49,109 bases of DNA, from positions 1-49,109 of the forward strand of contig JAIXUU010000266.1 in the NCBI GenBank assembly GCA_027483405.1, written 5' to 3'. Shown piece by piece: positions 30,622-39,830 of the stretch. The notes under the pieces were generated by a model that was not told the DNA's origin, did no database searches, and saw only the letters and a list, made by a program, of their open reading frames with translations. The stretch comes from Planctomyces sp. GTDB taxonomy: Bacteria > Planctomycetota > Planctomycetia > Planctomycetales > Planctomycetaceae. A program made the position numbers and the translations under genes. Position 1 is the first letter of the stretch. Each line of letters starts with the position of its first letter.

Positions 30622-33021
30622 CTACGGAGACTCCCATCGTCTCTTCAACACTATAAAATAACCATTCGTCGTGTCAGGGAGGAGTTCCCATTTCTCAGGA
30701 TGCTGCGCGTATTCCGGAATTTGCGAGGGCTCCTGGATCTCACTGTAAGGGCCACGGGCGTCAATCACGATGTAATCGGTATCATCGGGAACACGCAGCT
30801 CGTACCCACTCACCTTCCTCGGATATTTGCTGTAATCGTACGACCGCTCATGGTGAGTATAACGCGGATGGACATAATCTGTTGAGGCAACTTTTGCAGT
30901 CGCCGGAATCAGATCTGCAATCTTCGAATACGCGGCTGCCCGCTCCGTCGGACGATAGAGCTGCTGCCACGACCAGTTCGAATTGGCATCCCAGAACGTG
31001 ACTCCCAAAGGCGAAAGAGAAAACCAGAGACCAGTTTGCAGGGCACAGGCCAATCCCCAGACCGCTAATCCTTCGGGTTGCCAGCCCGCGTGATTCTCAT
31101 CGGGACGAAGGGGGATCGACCAGTCTCCTGCCACTGTCAGTCTTGCTCGGATGCGTTGAATCAATTCGCGACCGGAAACAATCCCATAGGCACTGGCCCA
31201 CAAAAGAATGGCCACCAGAGGTGCATGAAATTGATGCCGGGGGTCTTGAGCAATGTTGTTCAGGCACAATAGACCAAACAACGGAACTCCCACCAGCAGG
31301 CGGCTGGGCGATAACAGAGGAAGAAATCCCAGTGGTGCCAGGAGAGAAATCGCAAACATCAGGGTCTGCAGGTTCAGAAGCCGCCCCAGCACTCGATCGG
31401 GACGAGTGGCCATATTCCAGGCAATCTCAGTAAATGATGAGCCGAATTCTGCATAATACCGGGCATAGTGGACACCCTCTCCATCGCGGAAGAATGGAAT
31501 CGCCACTTTCACTGCAAACAGGAGATAAACCACAGAGCTTGCCAACAGGATCCCGCCAGCAATTCCCTGAGGGGTTTTGACCATTCTCCAGAACGACTGC
31601 TGACAGCGCTGCCAGAGACTGCTTGTTGCCTCTTTTGGAATGACGGCCGATGGTTGCCAACCCGCTATGACCATGAGCCACAGGCCCAGCGGCCCAAAAA
31701 TCAGCGAATAGTCTTCTTTAACCGTCAAAGTGATCAGCAGGCATATCAGCCACCGCCATAAAGGTGCCTTGCCAAGCCGCCATAACTCCAGTTGCCAGAG
31801 AGTCAGCAGGAGGAGCGGAATTCCAAACGCTTCGGGCCGGAAAGTTTTGAGGTCGATTTCAATATCCAGAAACTGCATGGGGAAATACATCAGATAAGCC
31901 AGCCCCAGCCAGAATCCCGCGCGACGGCCAGCTCCTGAAACCAGGCACAATTGAAAGACAATCAGAGCACCACTGGCCAGTGCCAGCGTCGCACACATCT
32001 CCAGCAGCAGGTGGGATTGCCATATCATGTACAGAGGCAATAACCCCAGGTGGATCACCTGCAGATGTTCACCGAGAAAAAGCCCTTGATCGAGGTAACT
32101 GCGGAATCCCTTGCCATGGAGGATATTCCACAAATGCTCTTCGTACATGGCAGAATCGCCATGGGGAATTCTCAGATTGAACCAGAGAGCCCAGTTCATA
32201 CTCACAAAGACCAGGCTGTAGACAAGTGTCAAAGCCAACAACGAACGCCAACTCGATTTCTCAGCGGATGATACGAGCGAAGCAGCGTCGTTCGGCGGCA
32301 CGGTCGCTCGTGCAGTCTGTTCATGGCCCCGAGACTGCTCAGAACCGAGTGACCACCAGGCCCACAGGGCACAGGCCAGCGAGAGTGCCAAGGTCATCGA
32401 AGCATTCGCCTCAACCACCCCCACCAGACTTTCCCAACCCGTCAGCAGGCCGACTGTCCAGCACAATTGCCACACGAGCAGCCACGATAAACTTTGACCG
32501 AACTTTTTCCCCCAGAGCGAATATCTTCCGGGCTGGGCATCACCTGTCGATTTTGCCAGAGGTAAACTTGTTTCCGTTCCTTCCAGATTTTGAGGCAACA
32601 GCCAGCCACCAACCAGCCAGCCCATCACGACCAACAGACTGCTGATGATCATCGTCGAGGCAAACGGGACATCATACGAGACTTTCAATCCACTGGGATC
32701 AATGAATCTTTGCAGGCTCCCTCCCAGCGACAGGCTGATTTTCTGTGCGGTCGCCAAACTGACAAATTGACTTGCCATCTGCTGGCTGCCAAGCCAGTCT
32801 CGCAGGCACATGGCCAGGCCAATCATCCCCAAGCCCAGCCAGCCCCCGGAACTTCGCCACGGCAAACGCTGCCAGGTTGCTGCATTGCCCGTCAATCGGG
32901 AGGAATCGACAGATCGCGCCGATTGAGGCGAGCGTGAACCACGGTTTTTCTTCGACATTCGCTCAATTGCCTCAGCCATCGCAGGCTCTACTCTTGCTGA
33001 TACAAGACCGCCCGCCAACAA
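30622..33021 (-). CDS. DUF2079 domain-containing multi-TM membrane protein
   Basis: Many TM helices; MNWALWFNLRIPHGDSAMYEEHLWNILHGKGF...LYMIWQSHLLLEMCATLALASGAL...EDYSLIF pattern. Confidence 0.8.
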   Translation of the reverse strand: MLAGGLVSARVEPAMAEAIERMSKKNRGSRSPQSARSVDSSRLTGNAATWQRLPWRSSGGWLGLGMIGLAMCLRDWLGSQQMASQFVSLATAQKISLSLGGSLQRFIDPSGLKVSYDVPFASTMIISSLLVVMGWLVGGWLLPQNLEGTETSLPLAKSTGDAQPGRYSLWGKKFGQSLSWLLVWQLCWTVGLLTGWESLVGVVEANASMTLALSLACALWAWWSLGSEQSRGHEQTARATVPPNDAASLVSSAEKSSWRSLLALTLVYSLVFVSMNWALWFNLRIPHGDSAMYEEHLWNILHGKGFRSYLDQGLFLGEHLQVIHLGLLPLYMIWQSHLLLEMCATLALASGALIVFQLCLVSGAGRRAGFWLGLAYLMYFPMQFLDIEIDLKTFRPEAFGIPLLLLTLWQLELWRLGKAPLWRWLICLLITLTVKEDYSLIFGPLGLWLMVIAGWQPSAVIPKEATSSLWQRCQQSFWRMVKTPQGIAGGILLASSVVYLLFAVKVAIPFFRDGEGVHYARYYAEFGSSFTEIAWNMATRPDRVLGRLLNLQTLMFAISLLAPLGFLPLLSPSRLLVGVPLFGLLCLNNIAQDPRHQFHAPLVAILLWASAYGIVSGRELIQRIRARLTVAGDWSIPLRPDENHAGWQPEGLAVWGLACALQTGLWFSLSPLGVTFWDANSNWSWQQLYRPTERAAAYSKIADLIPATAKVASTDYVHPRYTHHERSYDYSKYPRKVSGYELRVPDDTDYIVIDARGPYSEIQEPSQIPEYAQHPEKWELLPDTTNGYFIVLKRRWESP

Positions 33022-33211
33022 TCGTCATCAGTTTCAAAAACATCTCTGTTTGCACCGTCAGGTGTTTTACACAGGATAACGACTTGCCACTCCAGCCAAC
33101 ATCACCAGATGAGAATCGCCGTTAGACTTCAACCCCGGTTTTGAATTGAAGCAAGGTGTTGAATCGATCAACCTGTATTCTCATCAGAAACAATTTGCGA
33201 AAAGCCTGTCG

Positions 33212-33964
33212 ATGAATGTGCTCCCGCGAGTTTATTGTGCCGGTCCTTTGTTCAACAGTAGTGAACGCGAGGAAATGACCTCGATCGCCAATCGACTGAA
33301 CGCAGCTGGTTATCCGGTCTACCTGCCTCATCGCGATGGCATGGAGTTTCGCCTCGTGCTGGATGTTTTGATCGCTCGGGGATACGAAAAAGCTGTCGCC
33401 GGTCAGTTTCTGCACAGCGCGATCTTTGCACTTGATGTCTATCAGCTGGTCTTTGCCTGCGATGCGGTCGTGTGGAATCTCAATGGCCGCGTCCCGGACG
33501 AAGGTGCAGTTTCAGAAGCGGCGATGGCGTGGATTCTGGGCAAGCCGATGATTGCCTTCTCGGATGATGCCCGCTCCTTGATTGAAGGACGCATCAACCC
33601 GCTCCTGTATGGTCTGGTCGATTTCCAGAAGGTGACTCTCATCGACGAAATTGTCCCCGCTCTAAAAGCGACTCTGGAAAACTATCGGGCTGAGGGCTGG
33701 ATTCCTGCTGCGGAAAAACCTTTGCACCATCTGCCACCACGAGTAAGCCGTGCTGTCTCGGATGGAGCCGCATTGTGGAGCTTACTGGAAAATAAGCCGA
33801 TCGAGGTCTCTCAGGCACAGCACCATGTGCCCGATGAACAGCCCCCGTTTATGGTGGGTGCTCAGCCTGTCTCGGCTGTTGATGAGATTGATAACGAACG
33901 TATCGCCGACTGCGTCATCAAACTCTTTGCTCCGGAACGAATGTCCGCAACCATCATGTCTTGA
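33212..33964 (+). CDS. nucleoside 2-deoxyribosyltransferase family protein
   Basis: RVYCAGPLFNSSEREEMTSIANRLNAAGYPVYLPHRDG...GRVPDEGAVSEAAMAWILGKPMIAF. Confidence 0.85.
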   Translation: MNVLPRVYCAGPLFNSSEREEMTSIANRLNAAGYPVYLPHRDGMEFRLVLDVLIARGYEKAVAGQFLHSAIFALDVYQLVFACDAVVWNLNGRVPDEGAVSEAAMAWILGKPMIAFSDDARSLIEGRINPLLYGLVDFQKVTLIDEIVPALKATLENYRAEGWIPAAEKPLHHLPPRVSRAVSDGAALWSLLENKPIEVSQAQHHVPDEQPPFMVGAQPVSAVDEIDNERIADCVIKLFAPERMSATIMS

Positions 33965-34991
33965 GGGATTTTGTCGCCAGTTTGTTGGCCAGTCGGATGG
34001 CTGAATAGAGGCTGCCAGGATTCGCCAGACCTTTCCAGGCGATGTCCAGAGCCGTACCGTGATCAACACTGGTGCGAACAATCGGCAAGCCCAGAGTGGT
34101 ATTCACTGCGGAATCAAAGGCCAGTGCCTTGACGGGGATATGTCCCTGATCGTGATACATACAGACCACTGCGTCAGAAGTGCGTCGTCGCGAAGGAACA
34201 AAAGCAGTATCGGGCGGAAGAGGTCCTTCGACCAAAAGCCCTTGCTGCCTCGCCAGTTCGACAGCCGGTTCAATAATGCGTTCTTCTTCTCTCCGTCCAA
34301 ATAATCCATGTTCACCGGCATGCGGGTTCAGGCCGCAAACAAGGATTCTTGGAATGCGATCACGAATTTTCACCAATGCTTCATGAGTGAGTTCAATGAC
34401 TTCCAGAATTCGCTGAGTGGTCAGTAATTGCGGCACCTCAGCATACCCACAGTGGACTGTCACAAAAGTGCACACGACTTCTTCCGAATACTGCATCATG
34501 CACCAGCGATTTGATTGTGTTCTGCTGGCGAAGATCTCGGTGTGGCCGGGAAAATGATGTCCTGCCAGATGGAGTGCCTCTTTGCTGATGGGAGCCGTTG
34601 TAATGGCCGCCACCCGCCCAGCCAGGGCAGCGTCAATCGCTCGCTGAATGTATTGAAAACTGGCATCACCTGTGGCTGCATTCACAGTCCCAGGCATAAA
34701 TTGGCTCAGCTCAATGGCCCCGCAATCAATCACGGTCGGCCCGGTGACAGACATGCCCTTGGTAAAATCTGATAATGAGATCACGGGAGTTGCCAGCTTC
34801 TGCCCCGTACTGGCTGCGGCCGCCTCCAGCACCTCAGCATCACCCCAGATGATCGGCAAACTATCTTCAAGAACTGAGGGCTGAGCCAGTAATCGGACAC
34901 AAAGTTCCGGGCCAACTCCAGCCGGGTCACCCATCGTGATGGCAATAAGAGGTCGGGTGGTGTATGAGTGCTGATCCATGACCTGTGCCAA
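33954..34991 (-). CDS. pdxA: 4-hydroxythreonine-4-phosphate dehydrogenase
   Basis: IAITMGDPAGVGPEL, GHHFPGHTEIFASRT, CGLNPHAGEHGLFGRREEERIIEPAVE, YHDQGHIPVKAL, TSVDHGTALDIAWKG. Confidence 0.97.
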   Translation of the reverse strand: MAQVMDQHSYTTRPLIAITMGDPAGVGPELCVRLLAQPSVLEDSLPIIWGDAEVLEAAAASTGQKLATPVISLSDFTKGMSVTGPTVIDCGAIELSQFMPGTVNAATGDASFQYIQRAIDAALAGRVAAITTAPISKEALHLAGHHFPGHTEIFASRTQSNRWCMMQYSEEVVCTFVTVHCGYAEVPQLLTTQRILEVIELTHEALVKIRDRIPRILVCGLNPHAGEHGLFGRREEERIIEPAVELARQQGLLVEGPLPPDTAFVPSRRRTSDAVVCMYHDQGHIPVKALAFDSAVNTTLGLPIVRTSVDHGTALDIAWKGLANPGSLYSAIRLANKLATKSLKT

Positions 34992-35238
34992 TCATCGACT
35001 TCAAAAAGAACTGCGGAGTGACTCCTTCGTCAACTGAGGAATCTTTTCTACCGCAATGTCTTTTGGCATAGTCGCACTTTTGGACATTTGTCGCAAATGT
35101 CGCGAACTTCTGGTGAGTGAGAAATCTCTTCATTGGATTGAGAGAGACTGGGGGAAATGATCCTGACCTTGCGACAGTTTCTCACTGGCCTATAATTATC
35201 TAGTGAGCGATGGCTGGTCGGGCTCAAGGCGGTGATGG

Positions 35239-35769
35239 ATGCGAATCTGGTTACAAAATGTCTGGCTGGCTGTCAGCAGTGTGATTCGGGGACTTTGGCT
35301 CACGTTGCGAGTGTGGCTGAAGACTTACCGTCGCCCTACCTTCACTGAAGTCTATGAGTATCCCGAGCAACCCATCCCGCTCAAGGCACGGTACAGGGGC
35401 TTCCATCGTTTTGATCTGACGACATGCATCGGCTGCGATAAATGTGCCGTGGCGTGCCCAGTGGATTGCATCTACATCAACAAATCCCGAGTTCCCGGAA
35501 GCAAGGGCTTTCAAGTTGATGGATTTGCAATTGATTACACCAAATGCATGTTCTGTGCGTTATGTGTGGATCCGTGCCCGGTCGACTGTATTTTTATGGG
35601 CTCGAATCACGACTTGAGCTGTTACAACCGAGACGGTTGTGTTGTCGACTATGCCAAGCTCCCCCTGGAAATTGCGTGGGGAAGAGCCACATTGACACCG
35701 AACGCTGTAGCGGCCTCGAAAGTGATCGATGAACCTGTGTGGATCAAAGGCGAATCTTCAACGACGTAG
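35239..35769 (+). CDS. nuoI: NADH-quinone oxidoreductase subunit I
   Basis: Two 4Fe-4S motifs (CIGCDKCAVACPVDCI, CMFCALCVDPCPVDCIFM) with a NuoI-type N-terminus. Confidence 0.92.
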   Translation: MRIWLQNVWLAVSSVIRGLWLTLRVWLKTYRRPTFTEVYEYPEQPIPLKARYRGFHRFDLTTCIGCDKCAVACPVDCIYINKSRVPGSKGFQVDGFAIDYTKCMFCALCVDPCPVDCIFMGSNHDLSCYNRDGCVVDYAKLPLEIAWGRATLTPNAVAASKVIDEPVWIKGESSTT

Positions 35770-36085
35770 CATGAACATCGTCTGCCAATTTGCTTACGCG
35801 GCAGAGCGATGAGTGACACTCGGGTCACTTCTCAAAACAAAATTGAATTCTTTATCATCTGGAAACTTAATCAAACAGCACGACATTCTTAAAAACTTCG
35901 ACAAATTGGCTCAGGCACCGCCGACGACACGAGAAGACTCAGGTACAATTCCAAGAAGCTTATCGAAAGAATGAATATTGATCGAACTGGCTCGTCGGAC
36001 ATTTTCGGGCATCTGATCAACGAATGAATTGGACGACAGACGACCTTTCAGGTTCTCCTACTCCCCGTTTTTAGAGGGTTAGCCC

Positions 36086-36730
36086 GTGCAAGCACCCGCC
36101 ACACGTTCCAGGCGATATACATTCGCATCTGCGAAGAAGTCGATGCCGCTGGTGCAGGCCATCACGAAGGACATTGTCGAACTTCATCGAGATCTGCTGG
36201 CTCGACATAGCCGACTGCAGGAGATGAAGTCGCGGCACCGCAGGGCCAACTCCTCGGCTCCACCTGCCTATCGGGAAGAAGTCGAGCAGATTCAGTACCA
36301 CCTCGCCCAGGATGAACAGCGTCTGGAAGGCTATGTTGCTGAACTGGAAGCACTCGGTATTGTCGTTCGTGATCGCTCGGTGGGTTTGATTGATTTCCCG
36401 ACGAAAATTGATGGCGTTGATGCCACACTCTCGTGGAAAATCGGTGAACCTGAAATTGCCCACTGGTATGGTGTCGGCCACCTGGCTGACGTCCGTTCTC
36501 CACTCTCAGCGGAACAGAAGGGAGAGCCTCAGACTGAAGAAAAAATTGCCACTCCCTCTCTTTCGACCGGGCTGACAGATCCCACAGTCGTAATTTCAGC
36601 TTCTGGAATATCGCCGTCAGGCATTTCTTTACCAGCGAAGGATGCGTTGATTCCTGAAACTCAGCAAAACCCGGAAGCGCATGGAAAAACCGATTCAGTC
36701 AATACTGGTTCCGATGATGCCTCTGTTTAG
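36086..36730 (+). CDS. DUF2203 family protein
   Basis: RRYTFASAKKSMPLVQAITKDIVELH...LGIVVRDRSVGLIDFPTKIDGVDATLSWKIGEPEIAHWYGV. Confidence 0.8.
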   Translation: MQAPATRSRRYTFASAKKSMPLVQAITKDIVELHRDLLARHSRLQEMKSRHRRANSSAPPAYREEVEQIQYHLAQDEQRLEGYVAELEALGIVVRDRSVGLIDFPTKIDGVDATLSWKIGEPEIAHWYGVGHLADVRSPLSAEQKGEPQTEEKIATPSLSTGLTDPTVVISASGISPSGISLPAKDALIPETQQNPEAHGKTDSVNTGSDDASV

Positions 36731-36821
36731 TTCGAATCCGGCTTAGATCGAATCGAGTTGAAAGCCTGCAGACGATGACGATGACAGGCAATTTTTTCAC
36801 TGAAAAGTGTTCCTATCTGAT

Positions 36822-37367
36822 ATGACCGACGTCGCTGGCCATTTACTGATTTTCACACTTTGCGGCGTTGTGCTCTTTGTCATCCCGCTGGTCATCGGGA
36901 GATGGATTCGACCTGACAGACCTTCTGCAGCCAAAGACGATATCTACGAATGTGGTGAACCAACCATCGGATCAAGCTTTATTCAGTTTGATCTTCGATT
37001 CTATGTCGTAGCGCTGCTATTTATCGTCTTTGATGTCGAGTTGGTTTTCTTCTTCCCCTGGGCGCAGGTGTTTGGCTCAGCCATTCACCTCGCAGATACT
37101 TCAATTTCAGCCGACGCTGCCAGTCATCTCACTTCGACACTTTTTCCAGAGATACATTCTCCCACCGCCACTGACGAAAACTCTGCAACCTCAATAACCA
37201 GCCTGCATCCCAGGGCAGCACTGGCATTAGGCTGGATGTCATTTGTTGATGTCATCATCTTCTTTGCAGTGCTCCTCGTCGGTTTTGCCTACCTCTGGAA
37301 ACGAGGCGACCTGGATTGGGTGCGGCCTGACGAATTGAAATCCATTGCCAATCCATCCCACAGATAA
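36822..37367 (+). CDS. nuoA: NADH-quinone oxidoreductase subunit A
   Basis: KDDIYECGEPTIGSSFIQFDLRFYVVALLFIVFDVELVFFFPWA; C-terminal GFAYLWKRGDLDW. Confidence 0.93.
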   Translation: MTDVAGHLLIFTLCGVVLFVIPLVIGRWIRPDRPSAAKDDIYECGEPTIGSSFIQFDLRFYVVALLFIVFDVELVFFFPWAQVFGSAIHLADTSISADAASHLTSTLFPEIHSPTATDENSATSITSLHPRAALALGWMSFVDVIIFFAVLLVGFAYLWKRGDLDWVRPDELKSIANPSHR

Positions 37368-37397
37368 TGCACGTCCTGACTATGGTGCGAGTGATCG

Positions 37398-37937
37398 ATG
37401 CCCAGCCCGACTTTTGAATTCTCTCTGCTAGAGCAACAACTACCGGGTGGTTCTGTACGCCTCGTTGAAGCAGCTGCCGGCGACTCGTGGATCGAACTGA
37501 AGAGCCATGCCCTTCGCCAGGCCTGCCAGATACTGCGAGATCACCAGGATTGCCAGTTTAATGTTCTATCGGATCTGACAGCCGTTGACTGGTTCAGCCC
37601 GGCAGGAAAAAAACCGGTCATTGCCGGCCCACGATTCGAAGTGGTTTATCACCTGCTCTCCCTCGCTCGACGACAGACGCTGACATTGAAAGTGATTTTG
37701 CCTCGACCAGGTGGAGATGAACTGACCAAGGACGCTGAACTCCCCGAGATCCCGTCGATTGCCGACCTTTGGCTGGCGGCCAATTGGCACGAGCGCGAAG
37801 CCTTCGATATGTTTGGAATTCGTTTTAAGGGTCATCCCGATTTGCGGCGGATTCTTTGTCCGGAAGACTGGGAAGGGTATCCACTTCGCAAAGATTATGT
37901 GTTCCCGCTGGAATATCATGGAATTCGCGGACGATGA
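37398..37937 (+). CDS. nuoC: NADH-quinone oxidoreductase subunit C
   Basis: ADLWLAANWHEREAFDMFGIRFKGHPDLRRILCPEDWEGYPLRKDYV. Confidence 0.95.
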   Translation: MPSPTFEFSLLEQQLPGGSVRLVEAAAGDSWIELKSHALRQACQILRDHQDCQFNVLSDLTAVDWFSPAGKKPVIAGPRFEVVYHLLSLARRQTLTLKVILPRPGGDELTKDAELPEIPSIADLWLAANWHEREAFDMFGIRFKGHPDLRRILCPEDWEGYPLRKDYVFPLEYHGIRGR

Positions 37938-38000
37938 TCTGGCCAAGTCGCGTTTTTCAATTCACCGACTATTCGCATGACATGAAATAGACCATAAGCC

Positions 38001-39251
38001 ATGCCTCAATCTGCCGACCAGAGGATTATCGAACTTGACGTTCGCACTGACGAAATGCTGGTCAATATGGGGCCGCAACACCCCAGCACGCATGGTGTTT
38101 TACGACTGGTTCTTCGCACTGATGGCGAAATTGTTCACGAAGTCATTCCACACCTGGGATATCTGCATCGCTGTGCCGAAAAAATCGGTGAGCATCTCGC
38201 ACCTCCCCAGTGGGTTCCTTACACAGACCGCATGGATTATCTCGCGGCCATGAACATGAACCTGGGTTTCTCCCTGACAGTGGAGAAACTCATGTCGCAG
38301 GTGGCTCCTCCAAAAGCTCAGTTAATCCGAGTGTTCGTCGCTGAACTCAACCGCATTGCCAGCCATCTTCTCGGGATGGGTGCCTACGGGCTCGACCTGG
38401 GTTCATTTACCCCCTTTCTTTATGGGTTTCGCGAGCGCGAAATTATTCTTGATCTGCTCGAAGAGGTTTGCGGCGCTCGACTGACTTACAGCTACGTCAC
38501 TCCGGGTGGAGTCACTCACGATCTCCCCGAAGCCATCCCGATTCCACCTGGTCTGGCCATGCTCACCGGCAGACCAGCGGGTGCCACGATCTCGTGGGTC
38601 GACGCTGTGATTCTCTTCCTTGATTGGCTGGGCCCCAGAATCGATGACTACCATACACTTCTGACAGAAAATCATATCTTCGTCCAAAGGACAGCCGGCC
38701 TGGGAGTGTTGACTCGCGAAAAAGCCATCTCTTACGGCTGCTCAGGGCCCGTGCTTCGCGGGAGTGGAGTTGAGTTCGATCTACGTCGTCACGGAGACAA
38801 AATCTATACCTCCCTCTACGAAAAGTTTGAGTTCGATATCCCCACGGCCCCTTTTCGCAATGCTCCGCGCGAAGTCATTGTGGGGGATAACTGGTGTCGT
38901 TTTTATGTCCGCATGCTGGAAGTCACACAATCGATGCGCATCTTGCGGCAAGCAGCCGATCTATGGACGATTGGCGGAGTTTCTCAGGATCCAGCCGGAC
39001 ACAAAATCCCCTATCGGCTGACAACCAAACTTCCTGCTGCAGAAGTTTATCTGGAAACAGAATGCCCTCGCGGCCAGATGGGTTTCTACGTTATTGGCAA
39101 TGGAGCTGCCGAACCTCTCCGGACTCGAGCAAAAAGCTCCTCGTTCTGCAATCTTTCGGTGATCAGCGAACTCTGCCAGGGAGTCCTCCTGGCCGACATC
39201 CCCTCAATCGCCGGCTCTCTCGATATCGTGATGGGCGAAATAGATAGATGA
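38001..39251 (+). CDS. nuoD: NADH-quinone oxidoreductase subunit D
   Basis: NMGPQHPSTHGVLRLVLRTDGE...GYLHRCAEKIGEHL...CPRGQMGFYVIGNG...DIVMGEIDR. Confidence 0.97.
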   Translation: MPQSADQRIIELDVRTDEMLVNMGPQHPSTHGVLRLVLRTDGEIVHEVIPHLGYLHRCAEKIGEHLAPPQWVPYTDRMDYLAAMNMNLGFSLTVEKLMSQVAPPKAQLIRVFVAELNRIASHLLGMGAYGLDLGSFTPFLYGFREREIILDLLEEVCGARLTYSYVTPGGVTHDLPEAIPIPPGLAMLTGRPAGATISWVDAVILFLDWLGPRIDDYHTLLTENHIFVQRTAGLGVLTREKAISYGCSGPVLRGSGVEFDLRRHGDKIYTSLYEKFEFDIPTAPFRNAPREVIVGDNWCRFYVRMLEVTQSMRILRQAADLWTIGGVSQDPAGHKIPYRLTTKLPAAEVYLETECPRGQMGFYVIGNGAAEPLRTRAKSSSFCNLSVISELCQGVLLADIPSIAGSLDIVMGEIDR

Positions 39252-39384
39252 ATCGAAATTCCGCAAGTCGTTATATTTCCATAGCTTGTGGAATTTGAAA
39301 ATTTCTGAAAATGCGCCAAATAGGGTGCATTTCATGGAATGCGGTGCATTTACGGTGCATCGCCAACTCGACATCGTAACATCA

Positions 39385-39424
39385 ACTGACCGCCCTTCTG
39401 ACGCTGAAGGGTGGTCAGTTTTTT
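39385..39424 (+). terminator. strong intrinsic terminator downstream of nuoD
   Basis: ACTGACCGCCCTTC-TGACGCT-GAAGGGTGGTCAGT (14-bp stem with one G-U) running into TTTTTT. Confidence 0.85.
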
Positions 39425-39478
39425 GTTGGCGGTTGTCGTCCGAGGCCATGACAGAACTGACCGAAGGCCGCTGCACGG

Positions 39479-39750
39479 TCATCCCCAAGATTCGGGCAGC
39501 GACACCGACCTCCTCGCCACCACGAACCATGCGTTCGGCCCGCCGTCACCAAACGAGATGTCATTTGGAACGGGCCGGACTTCGTATCGTGACGGCTCAA
39601 TGGACTCGACCTCCCAGCCTTCGGCGAAGGCAACCTCGATTTCCTTCCGACTCACCCGCCGTGGTCCCTGCCTCCCCCGGCTCCTGATCGCTGATGCAAA
39701 GCAGGAATAGCCGACCGCCCGGTTTCACAACGGTCGCCAGCAAAAAATCT
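39479..39750 (-). pseudogene. class I SAM-dependent methyltransferase C-terminal remnant (frameshifted, truncated)
   Basis: Minus strand DFLLATVVKPGGRLFLLCISDQEPGEAG, then in another frame PRRVSRKEIEVAFAEGWEVESIEPSRYEVRPVPNDISFGDGGPNAWFVVARRSVSLPESWG*. Confidence 0.7.
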
Positions 39751-39766
39751 GCCTTGATCCGAAACC

Positions 39767-39778
39767 TAACGACCGTTA
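39767..39778. promoter_or_regulatory. candidate TetR-type operator TAACGACCGTTA
   Basis: Perfect 5+5 dyad (TAACG-AC-CGTTA) about 50 nt upstream of the redoxin-tetR operon. Confidence 0.5.
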
Positions 39779-39830
39779 AGTAGGTATCCTGTAGAGTACG
39801 CAGCAGAATGCAATCGGACTCTGGGAGGAA

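Noticed and set aside
39204-39530. 108-aa minus-strand ORF spanning the nuoD end and the terminator
   Set aside because: Crosses the strong terminator hairpin and is antisense to nuoD; the methyltransferase remnant uses a different frame.
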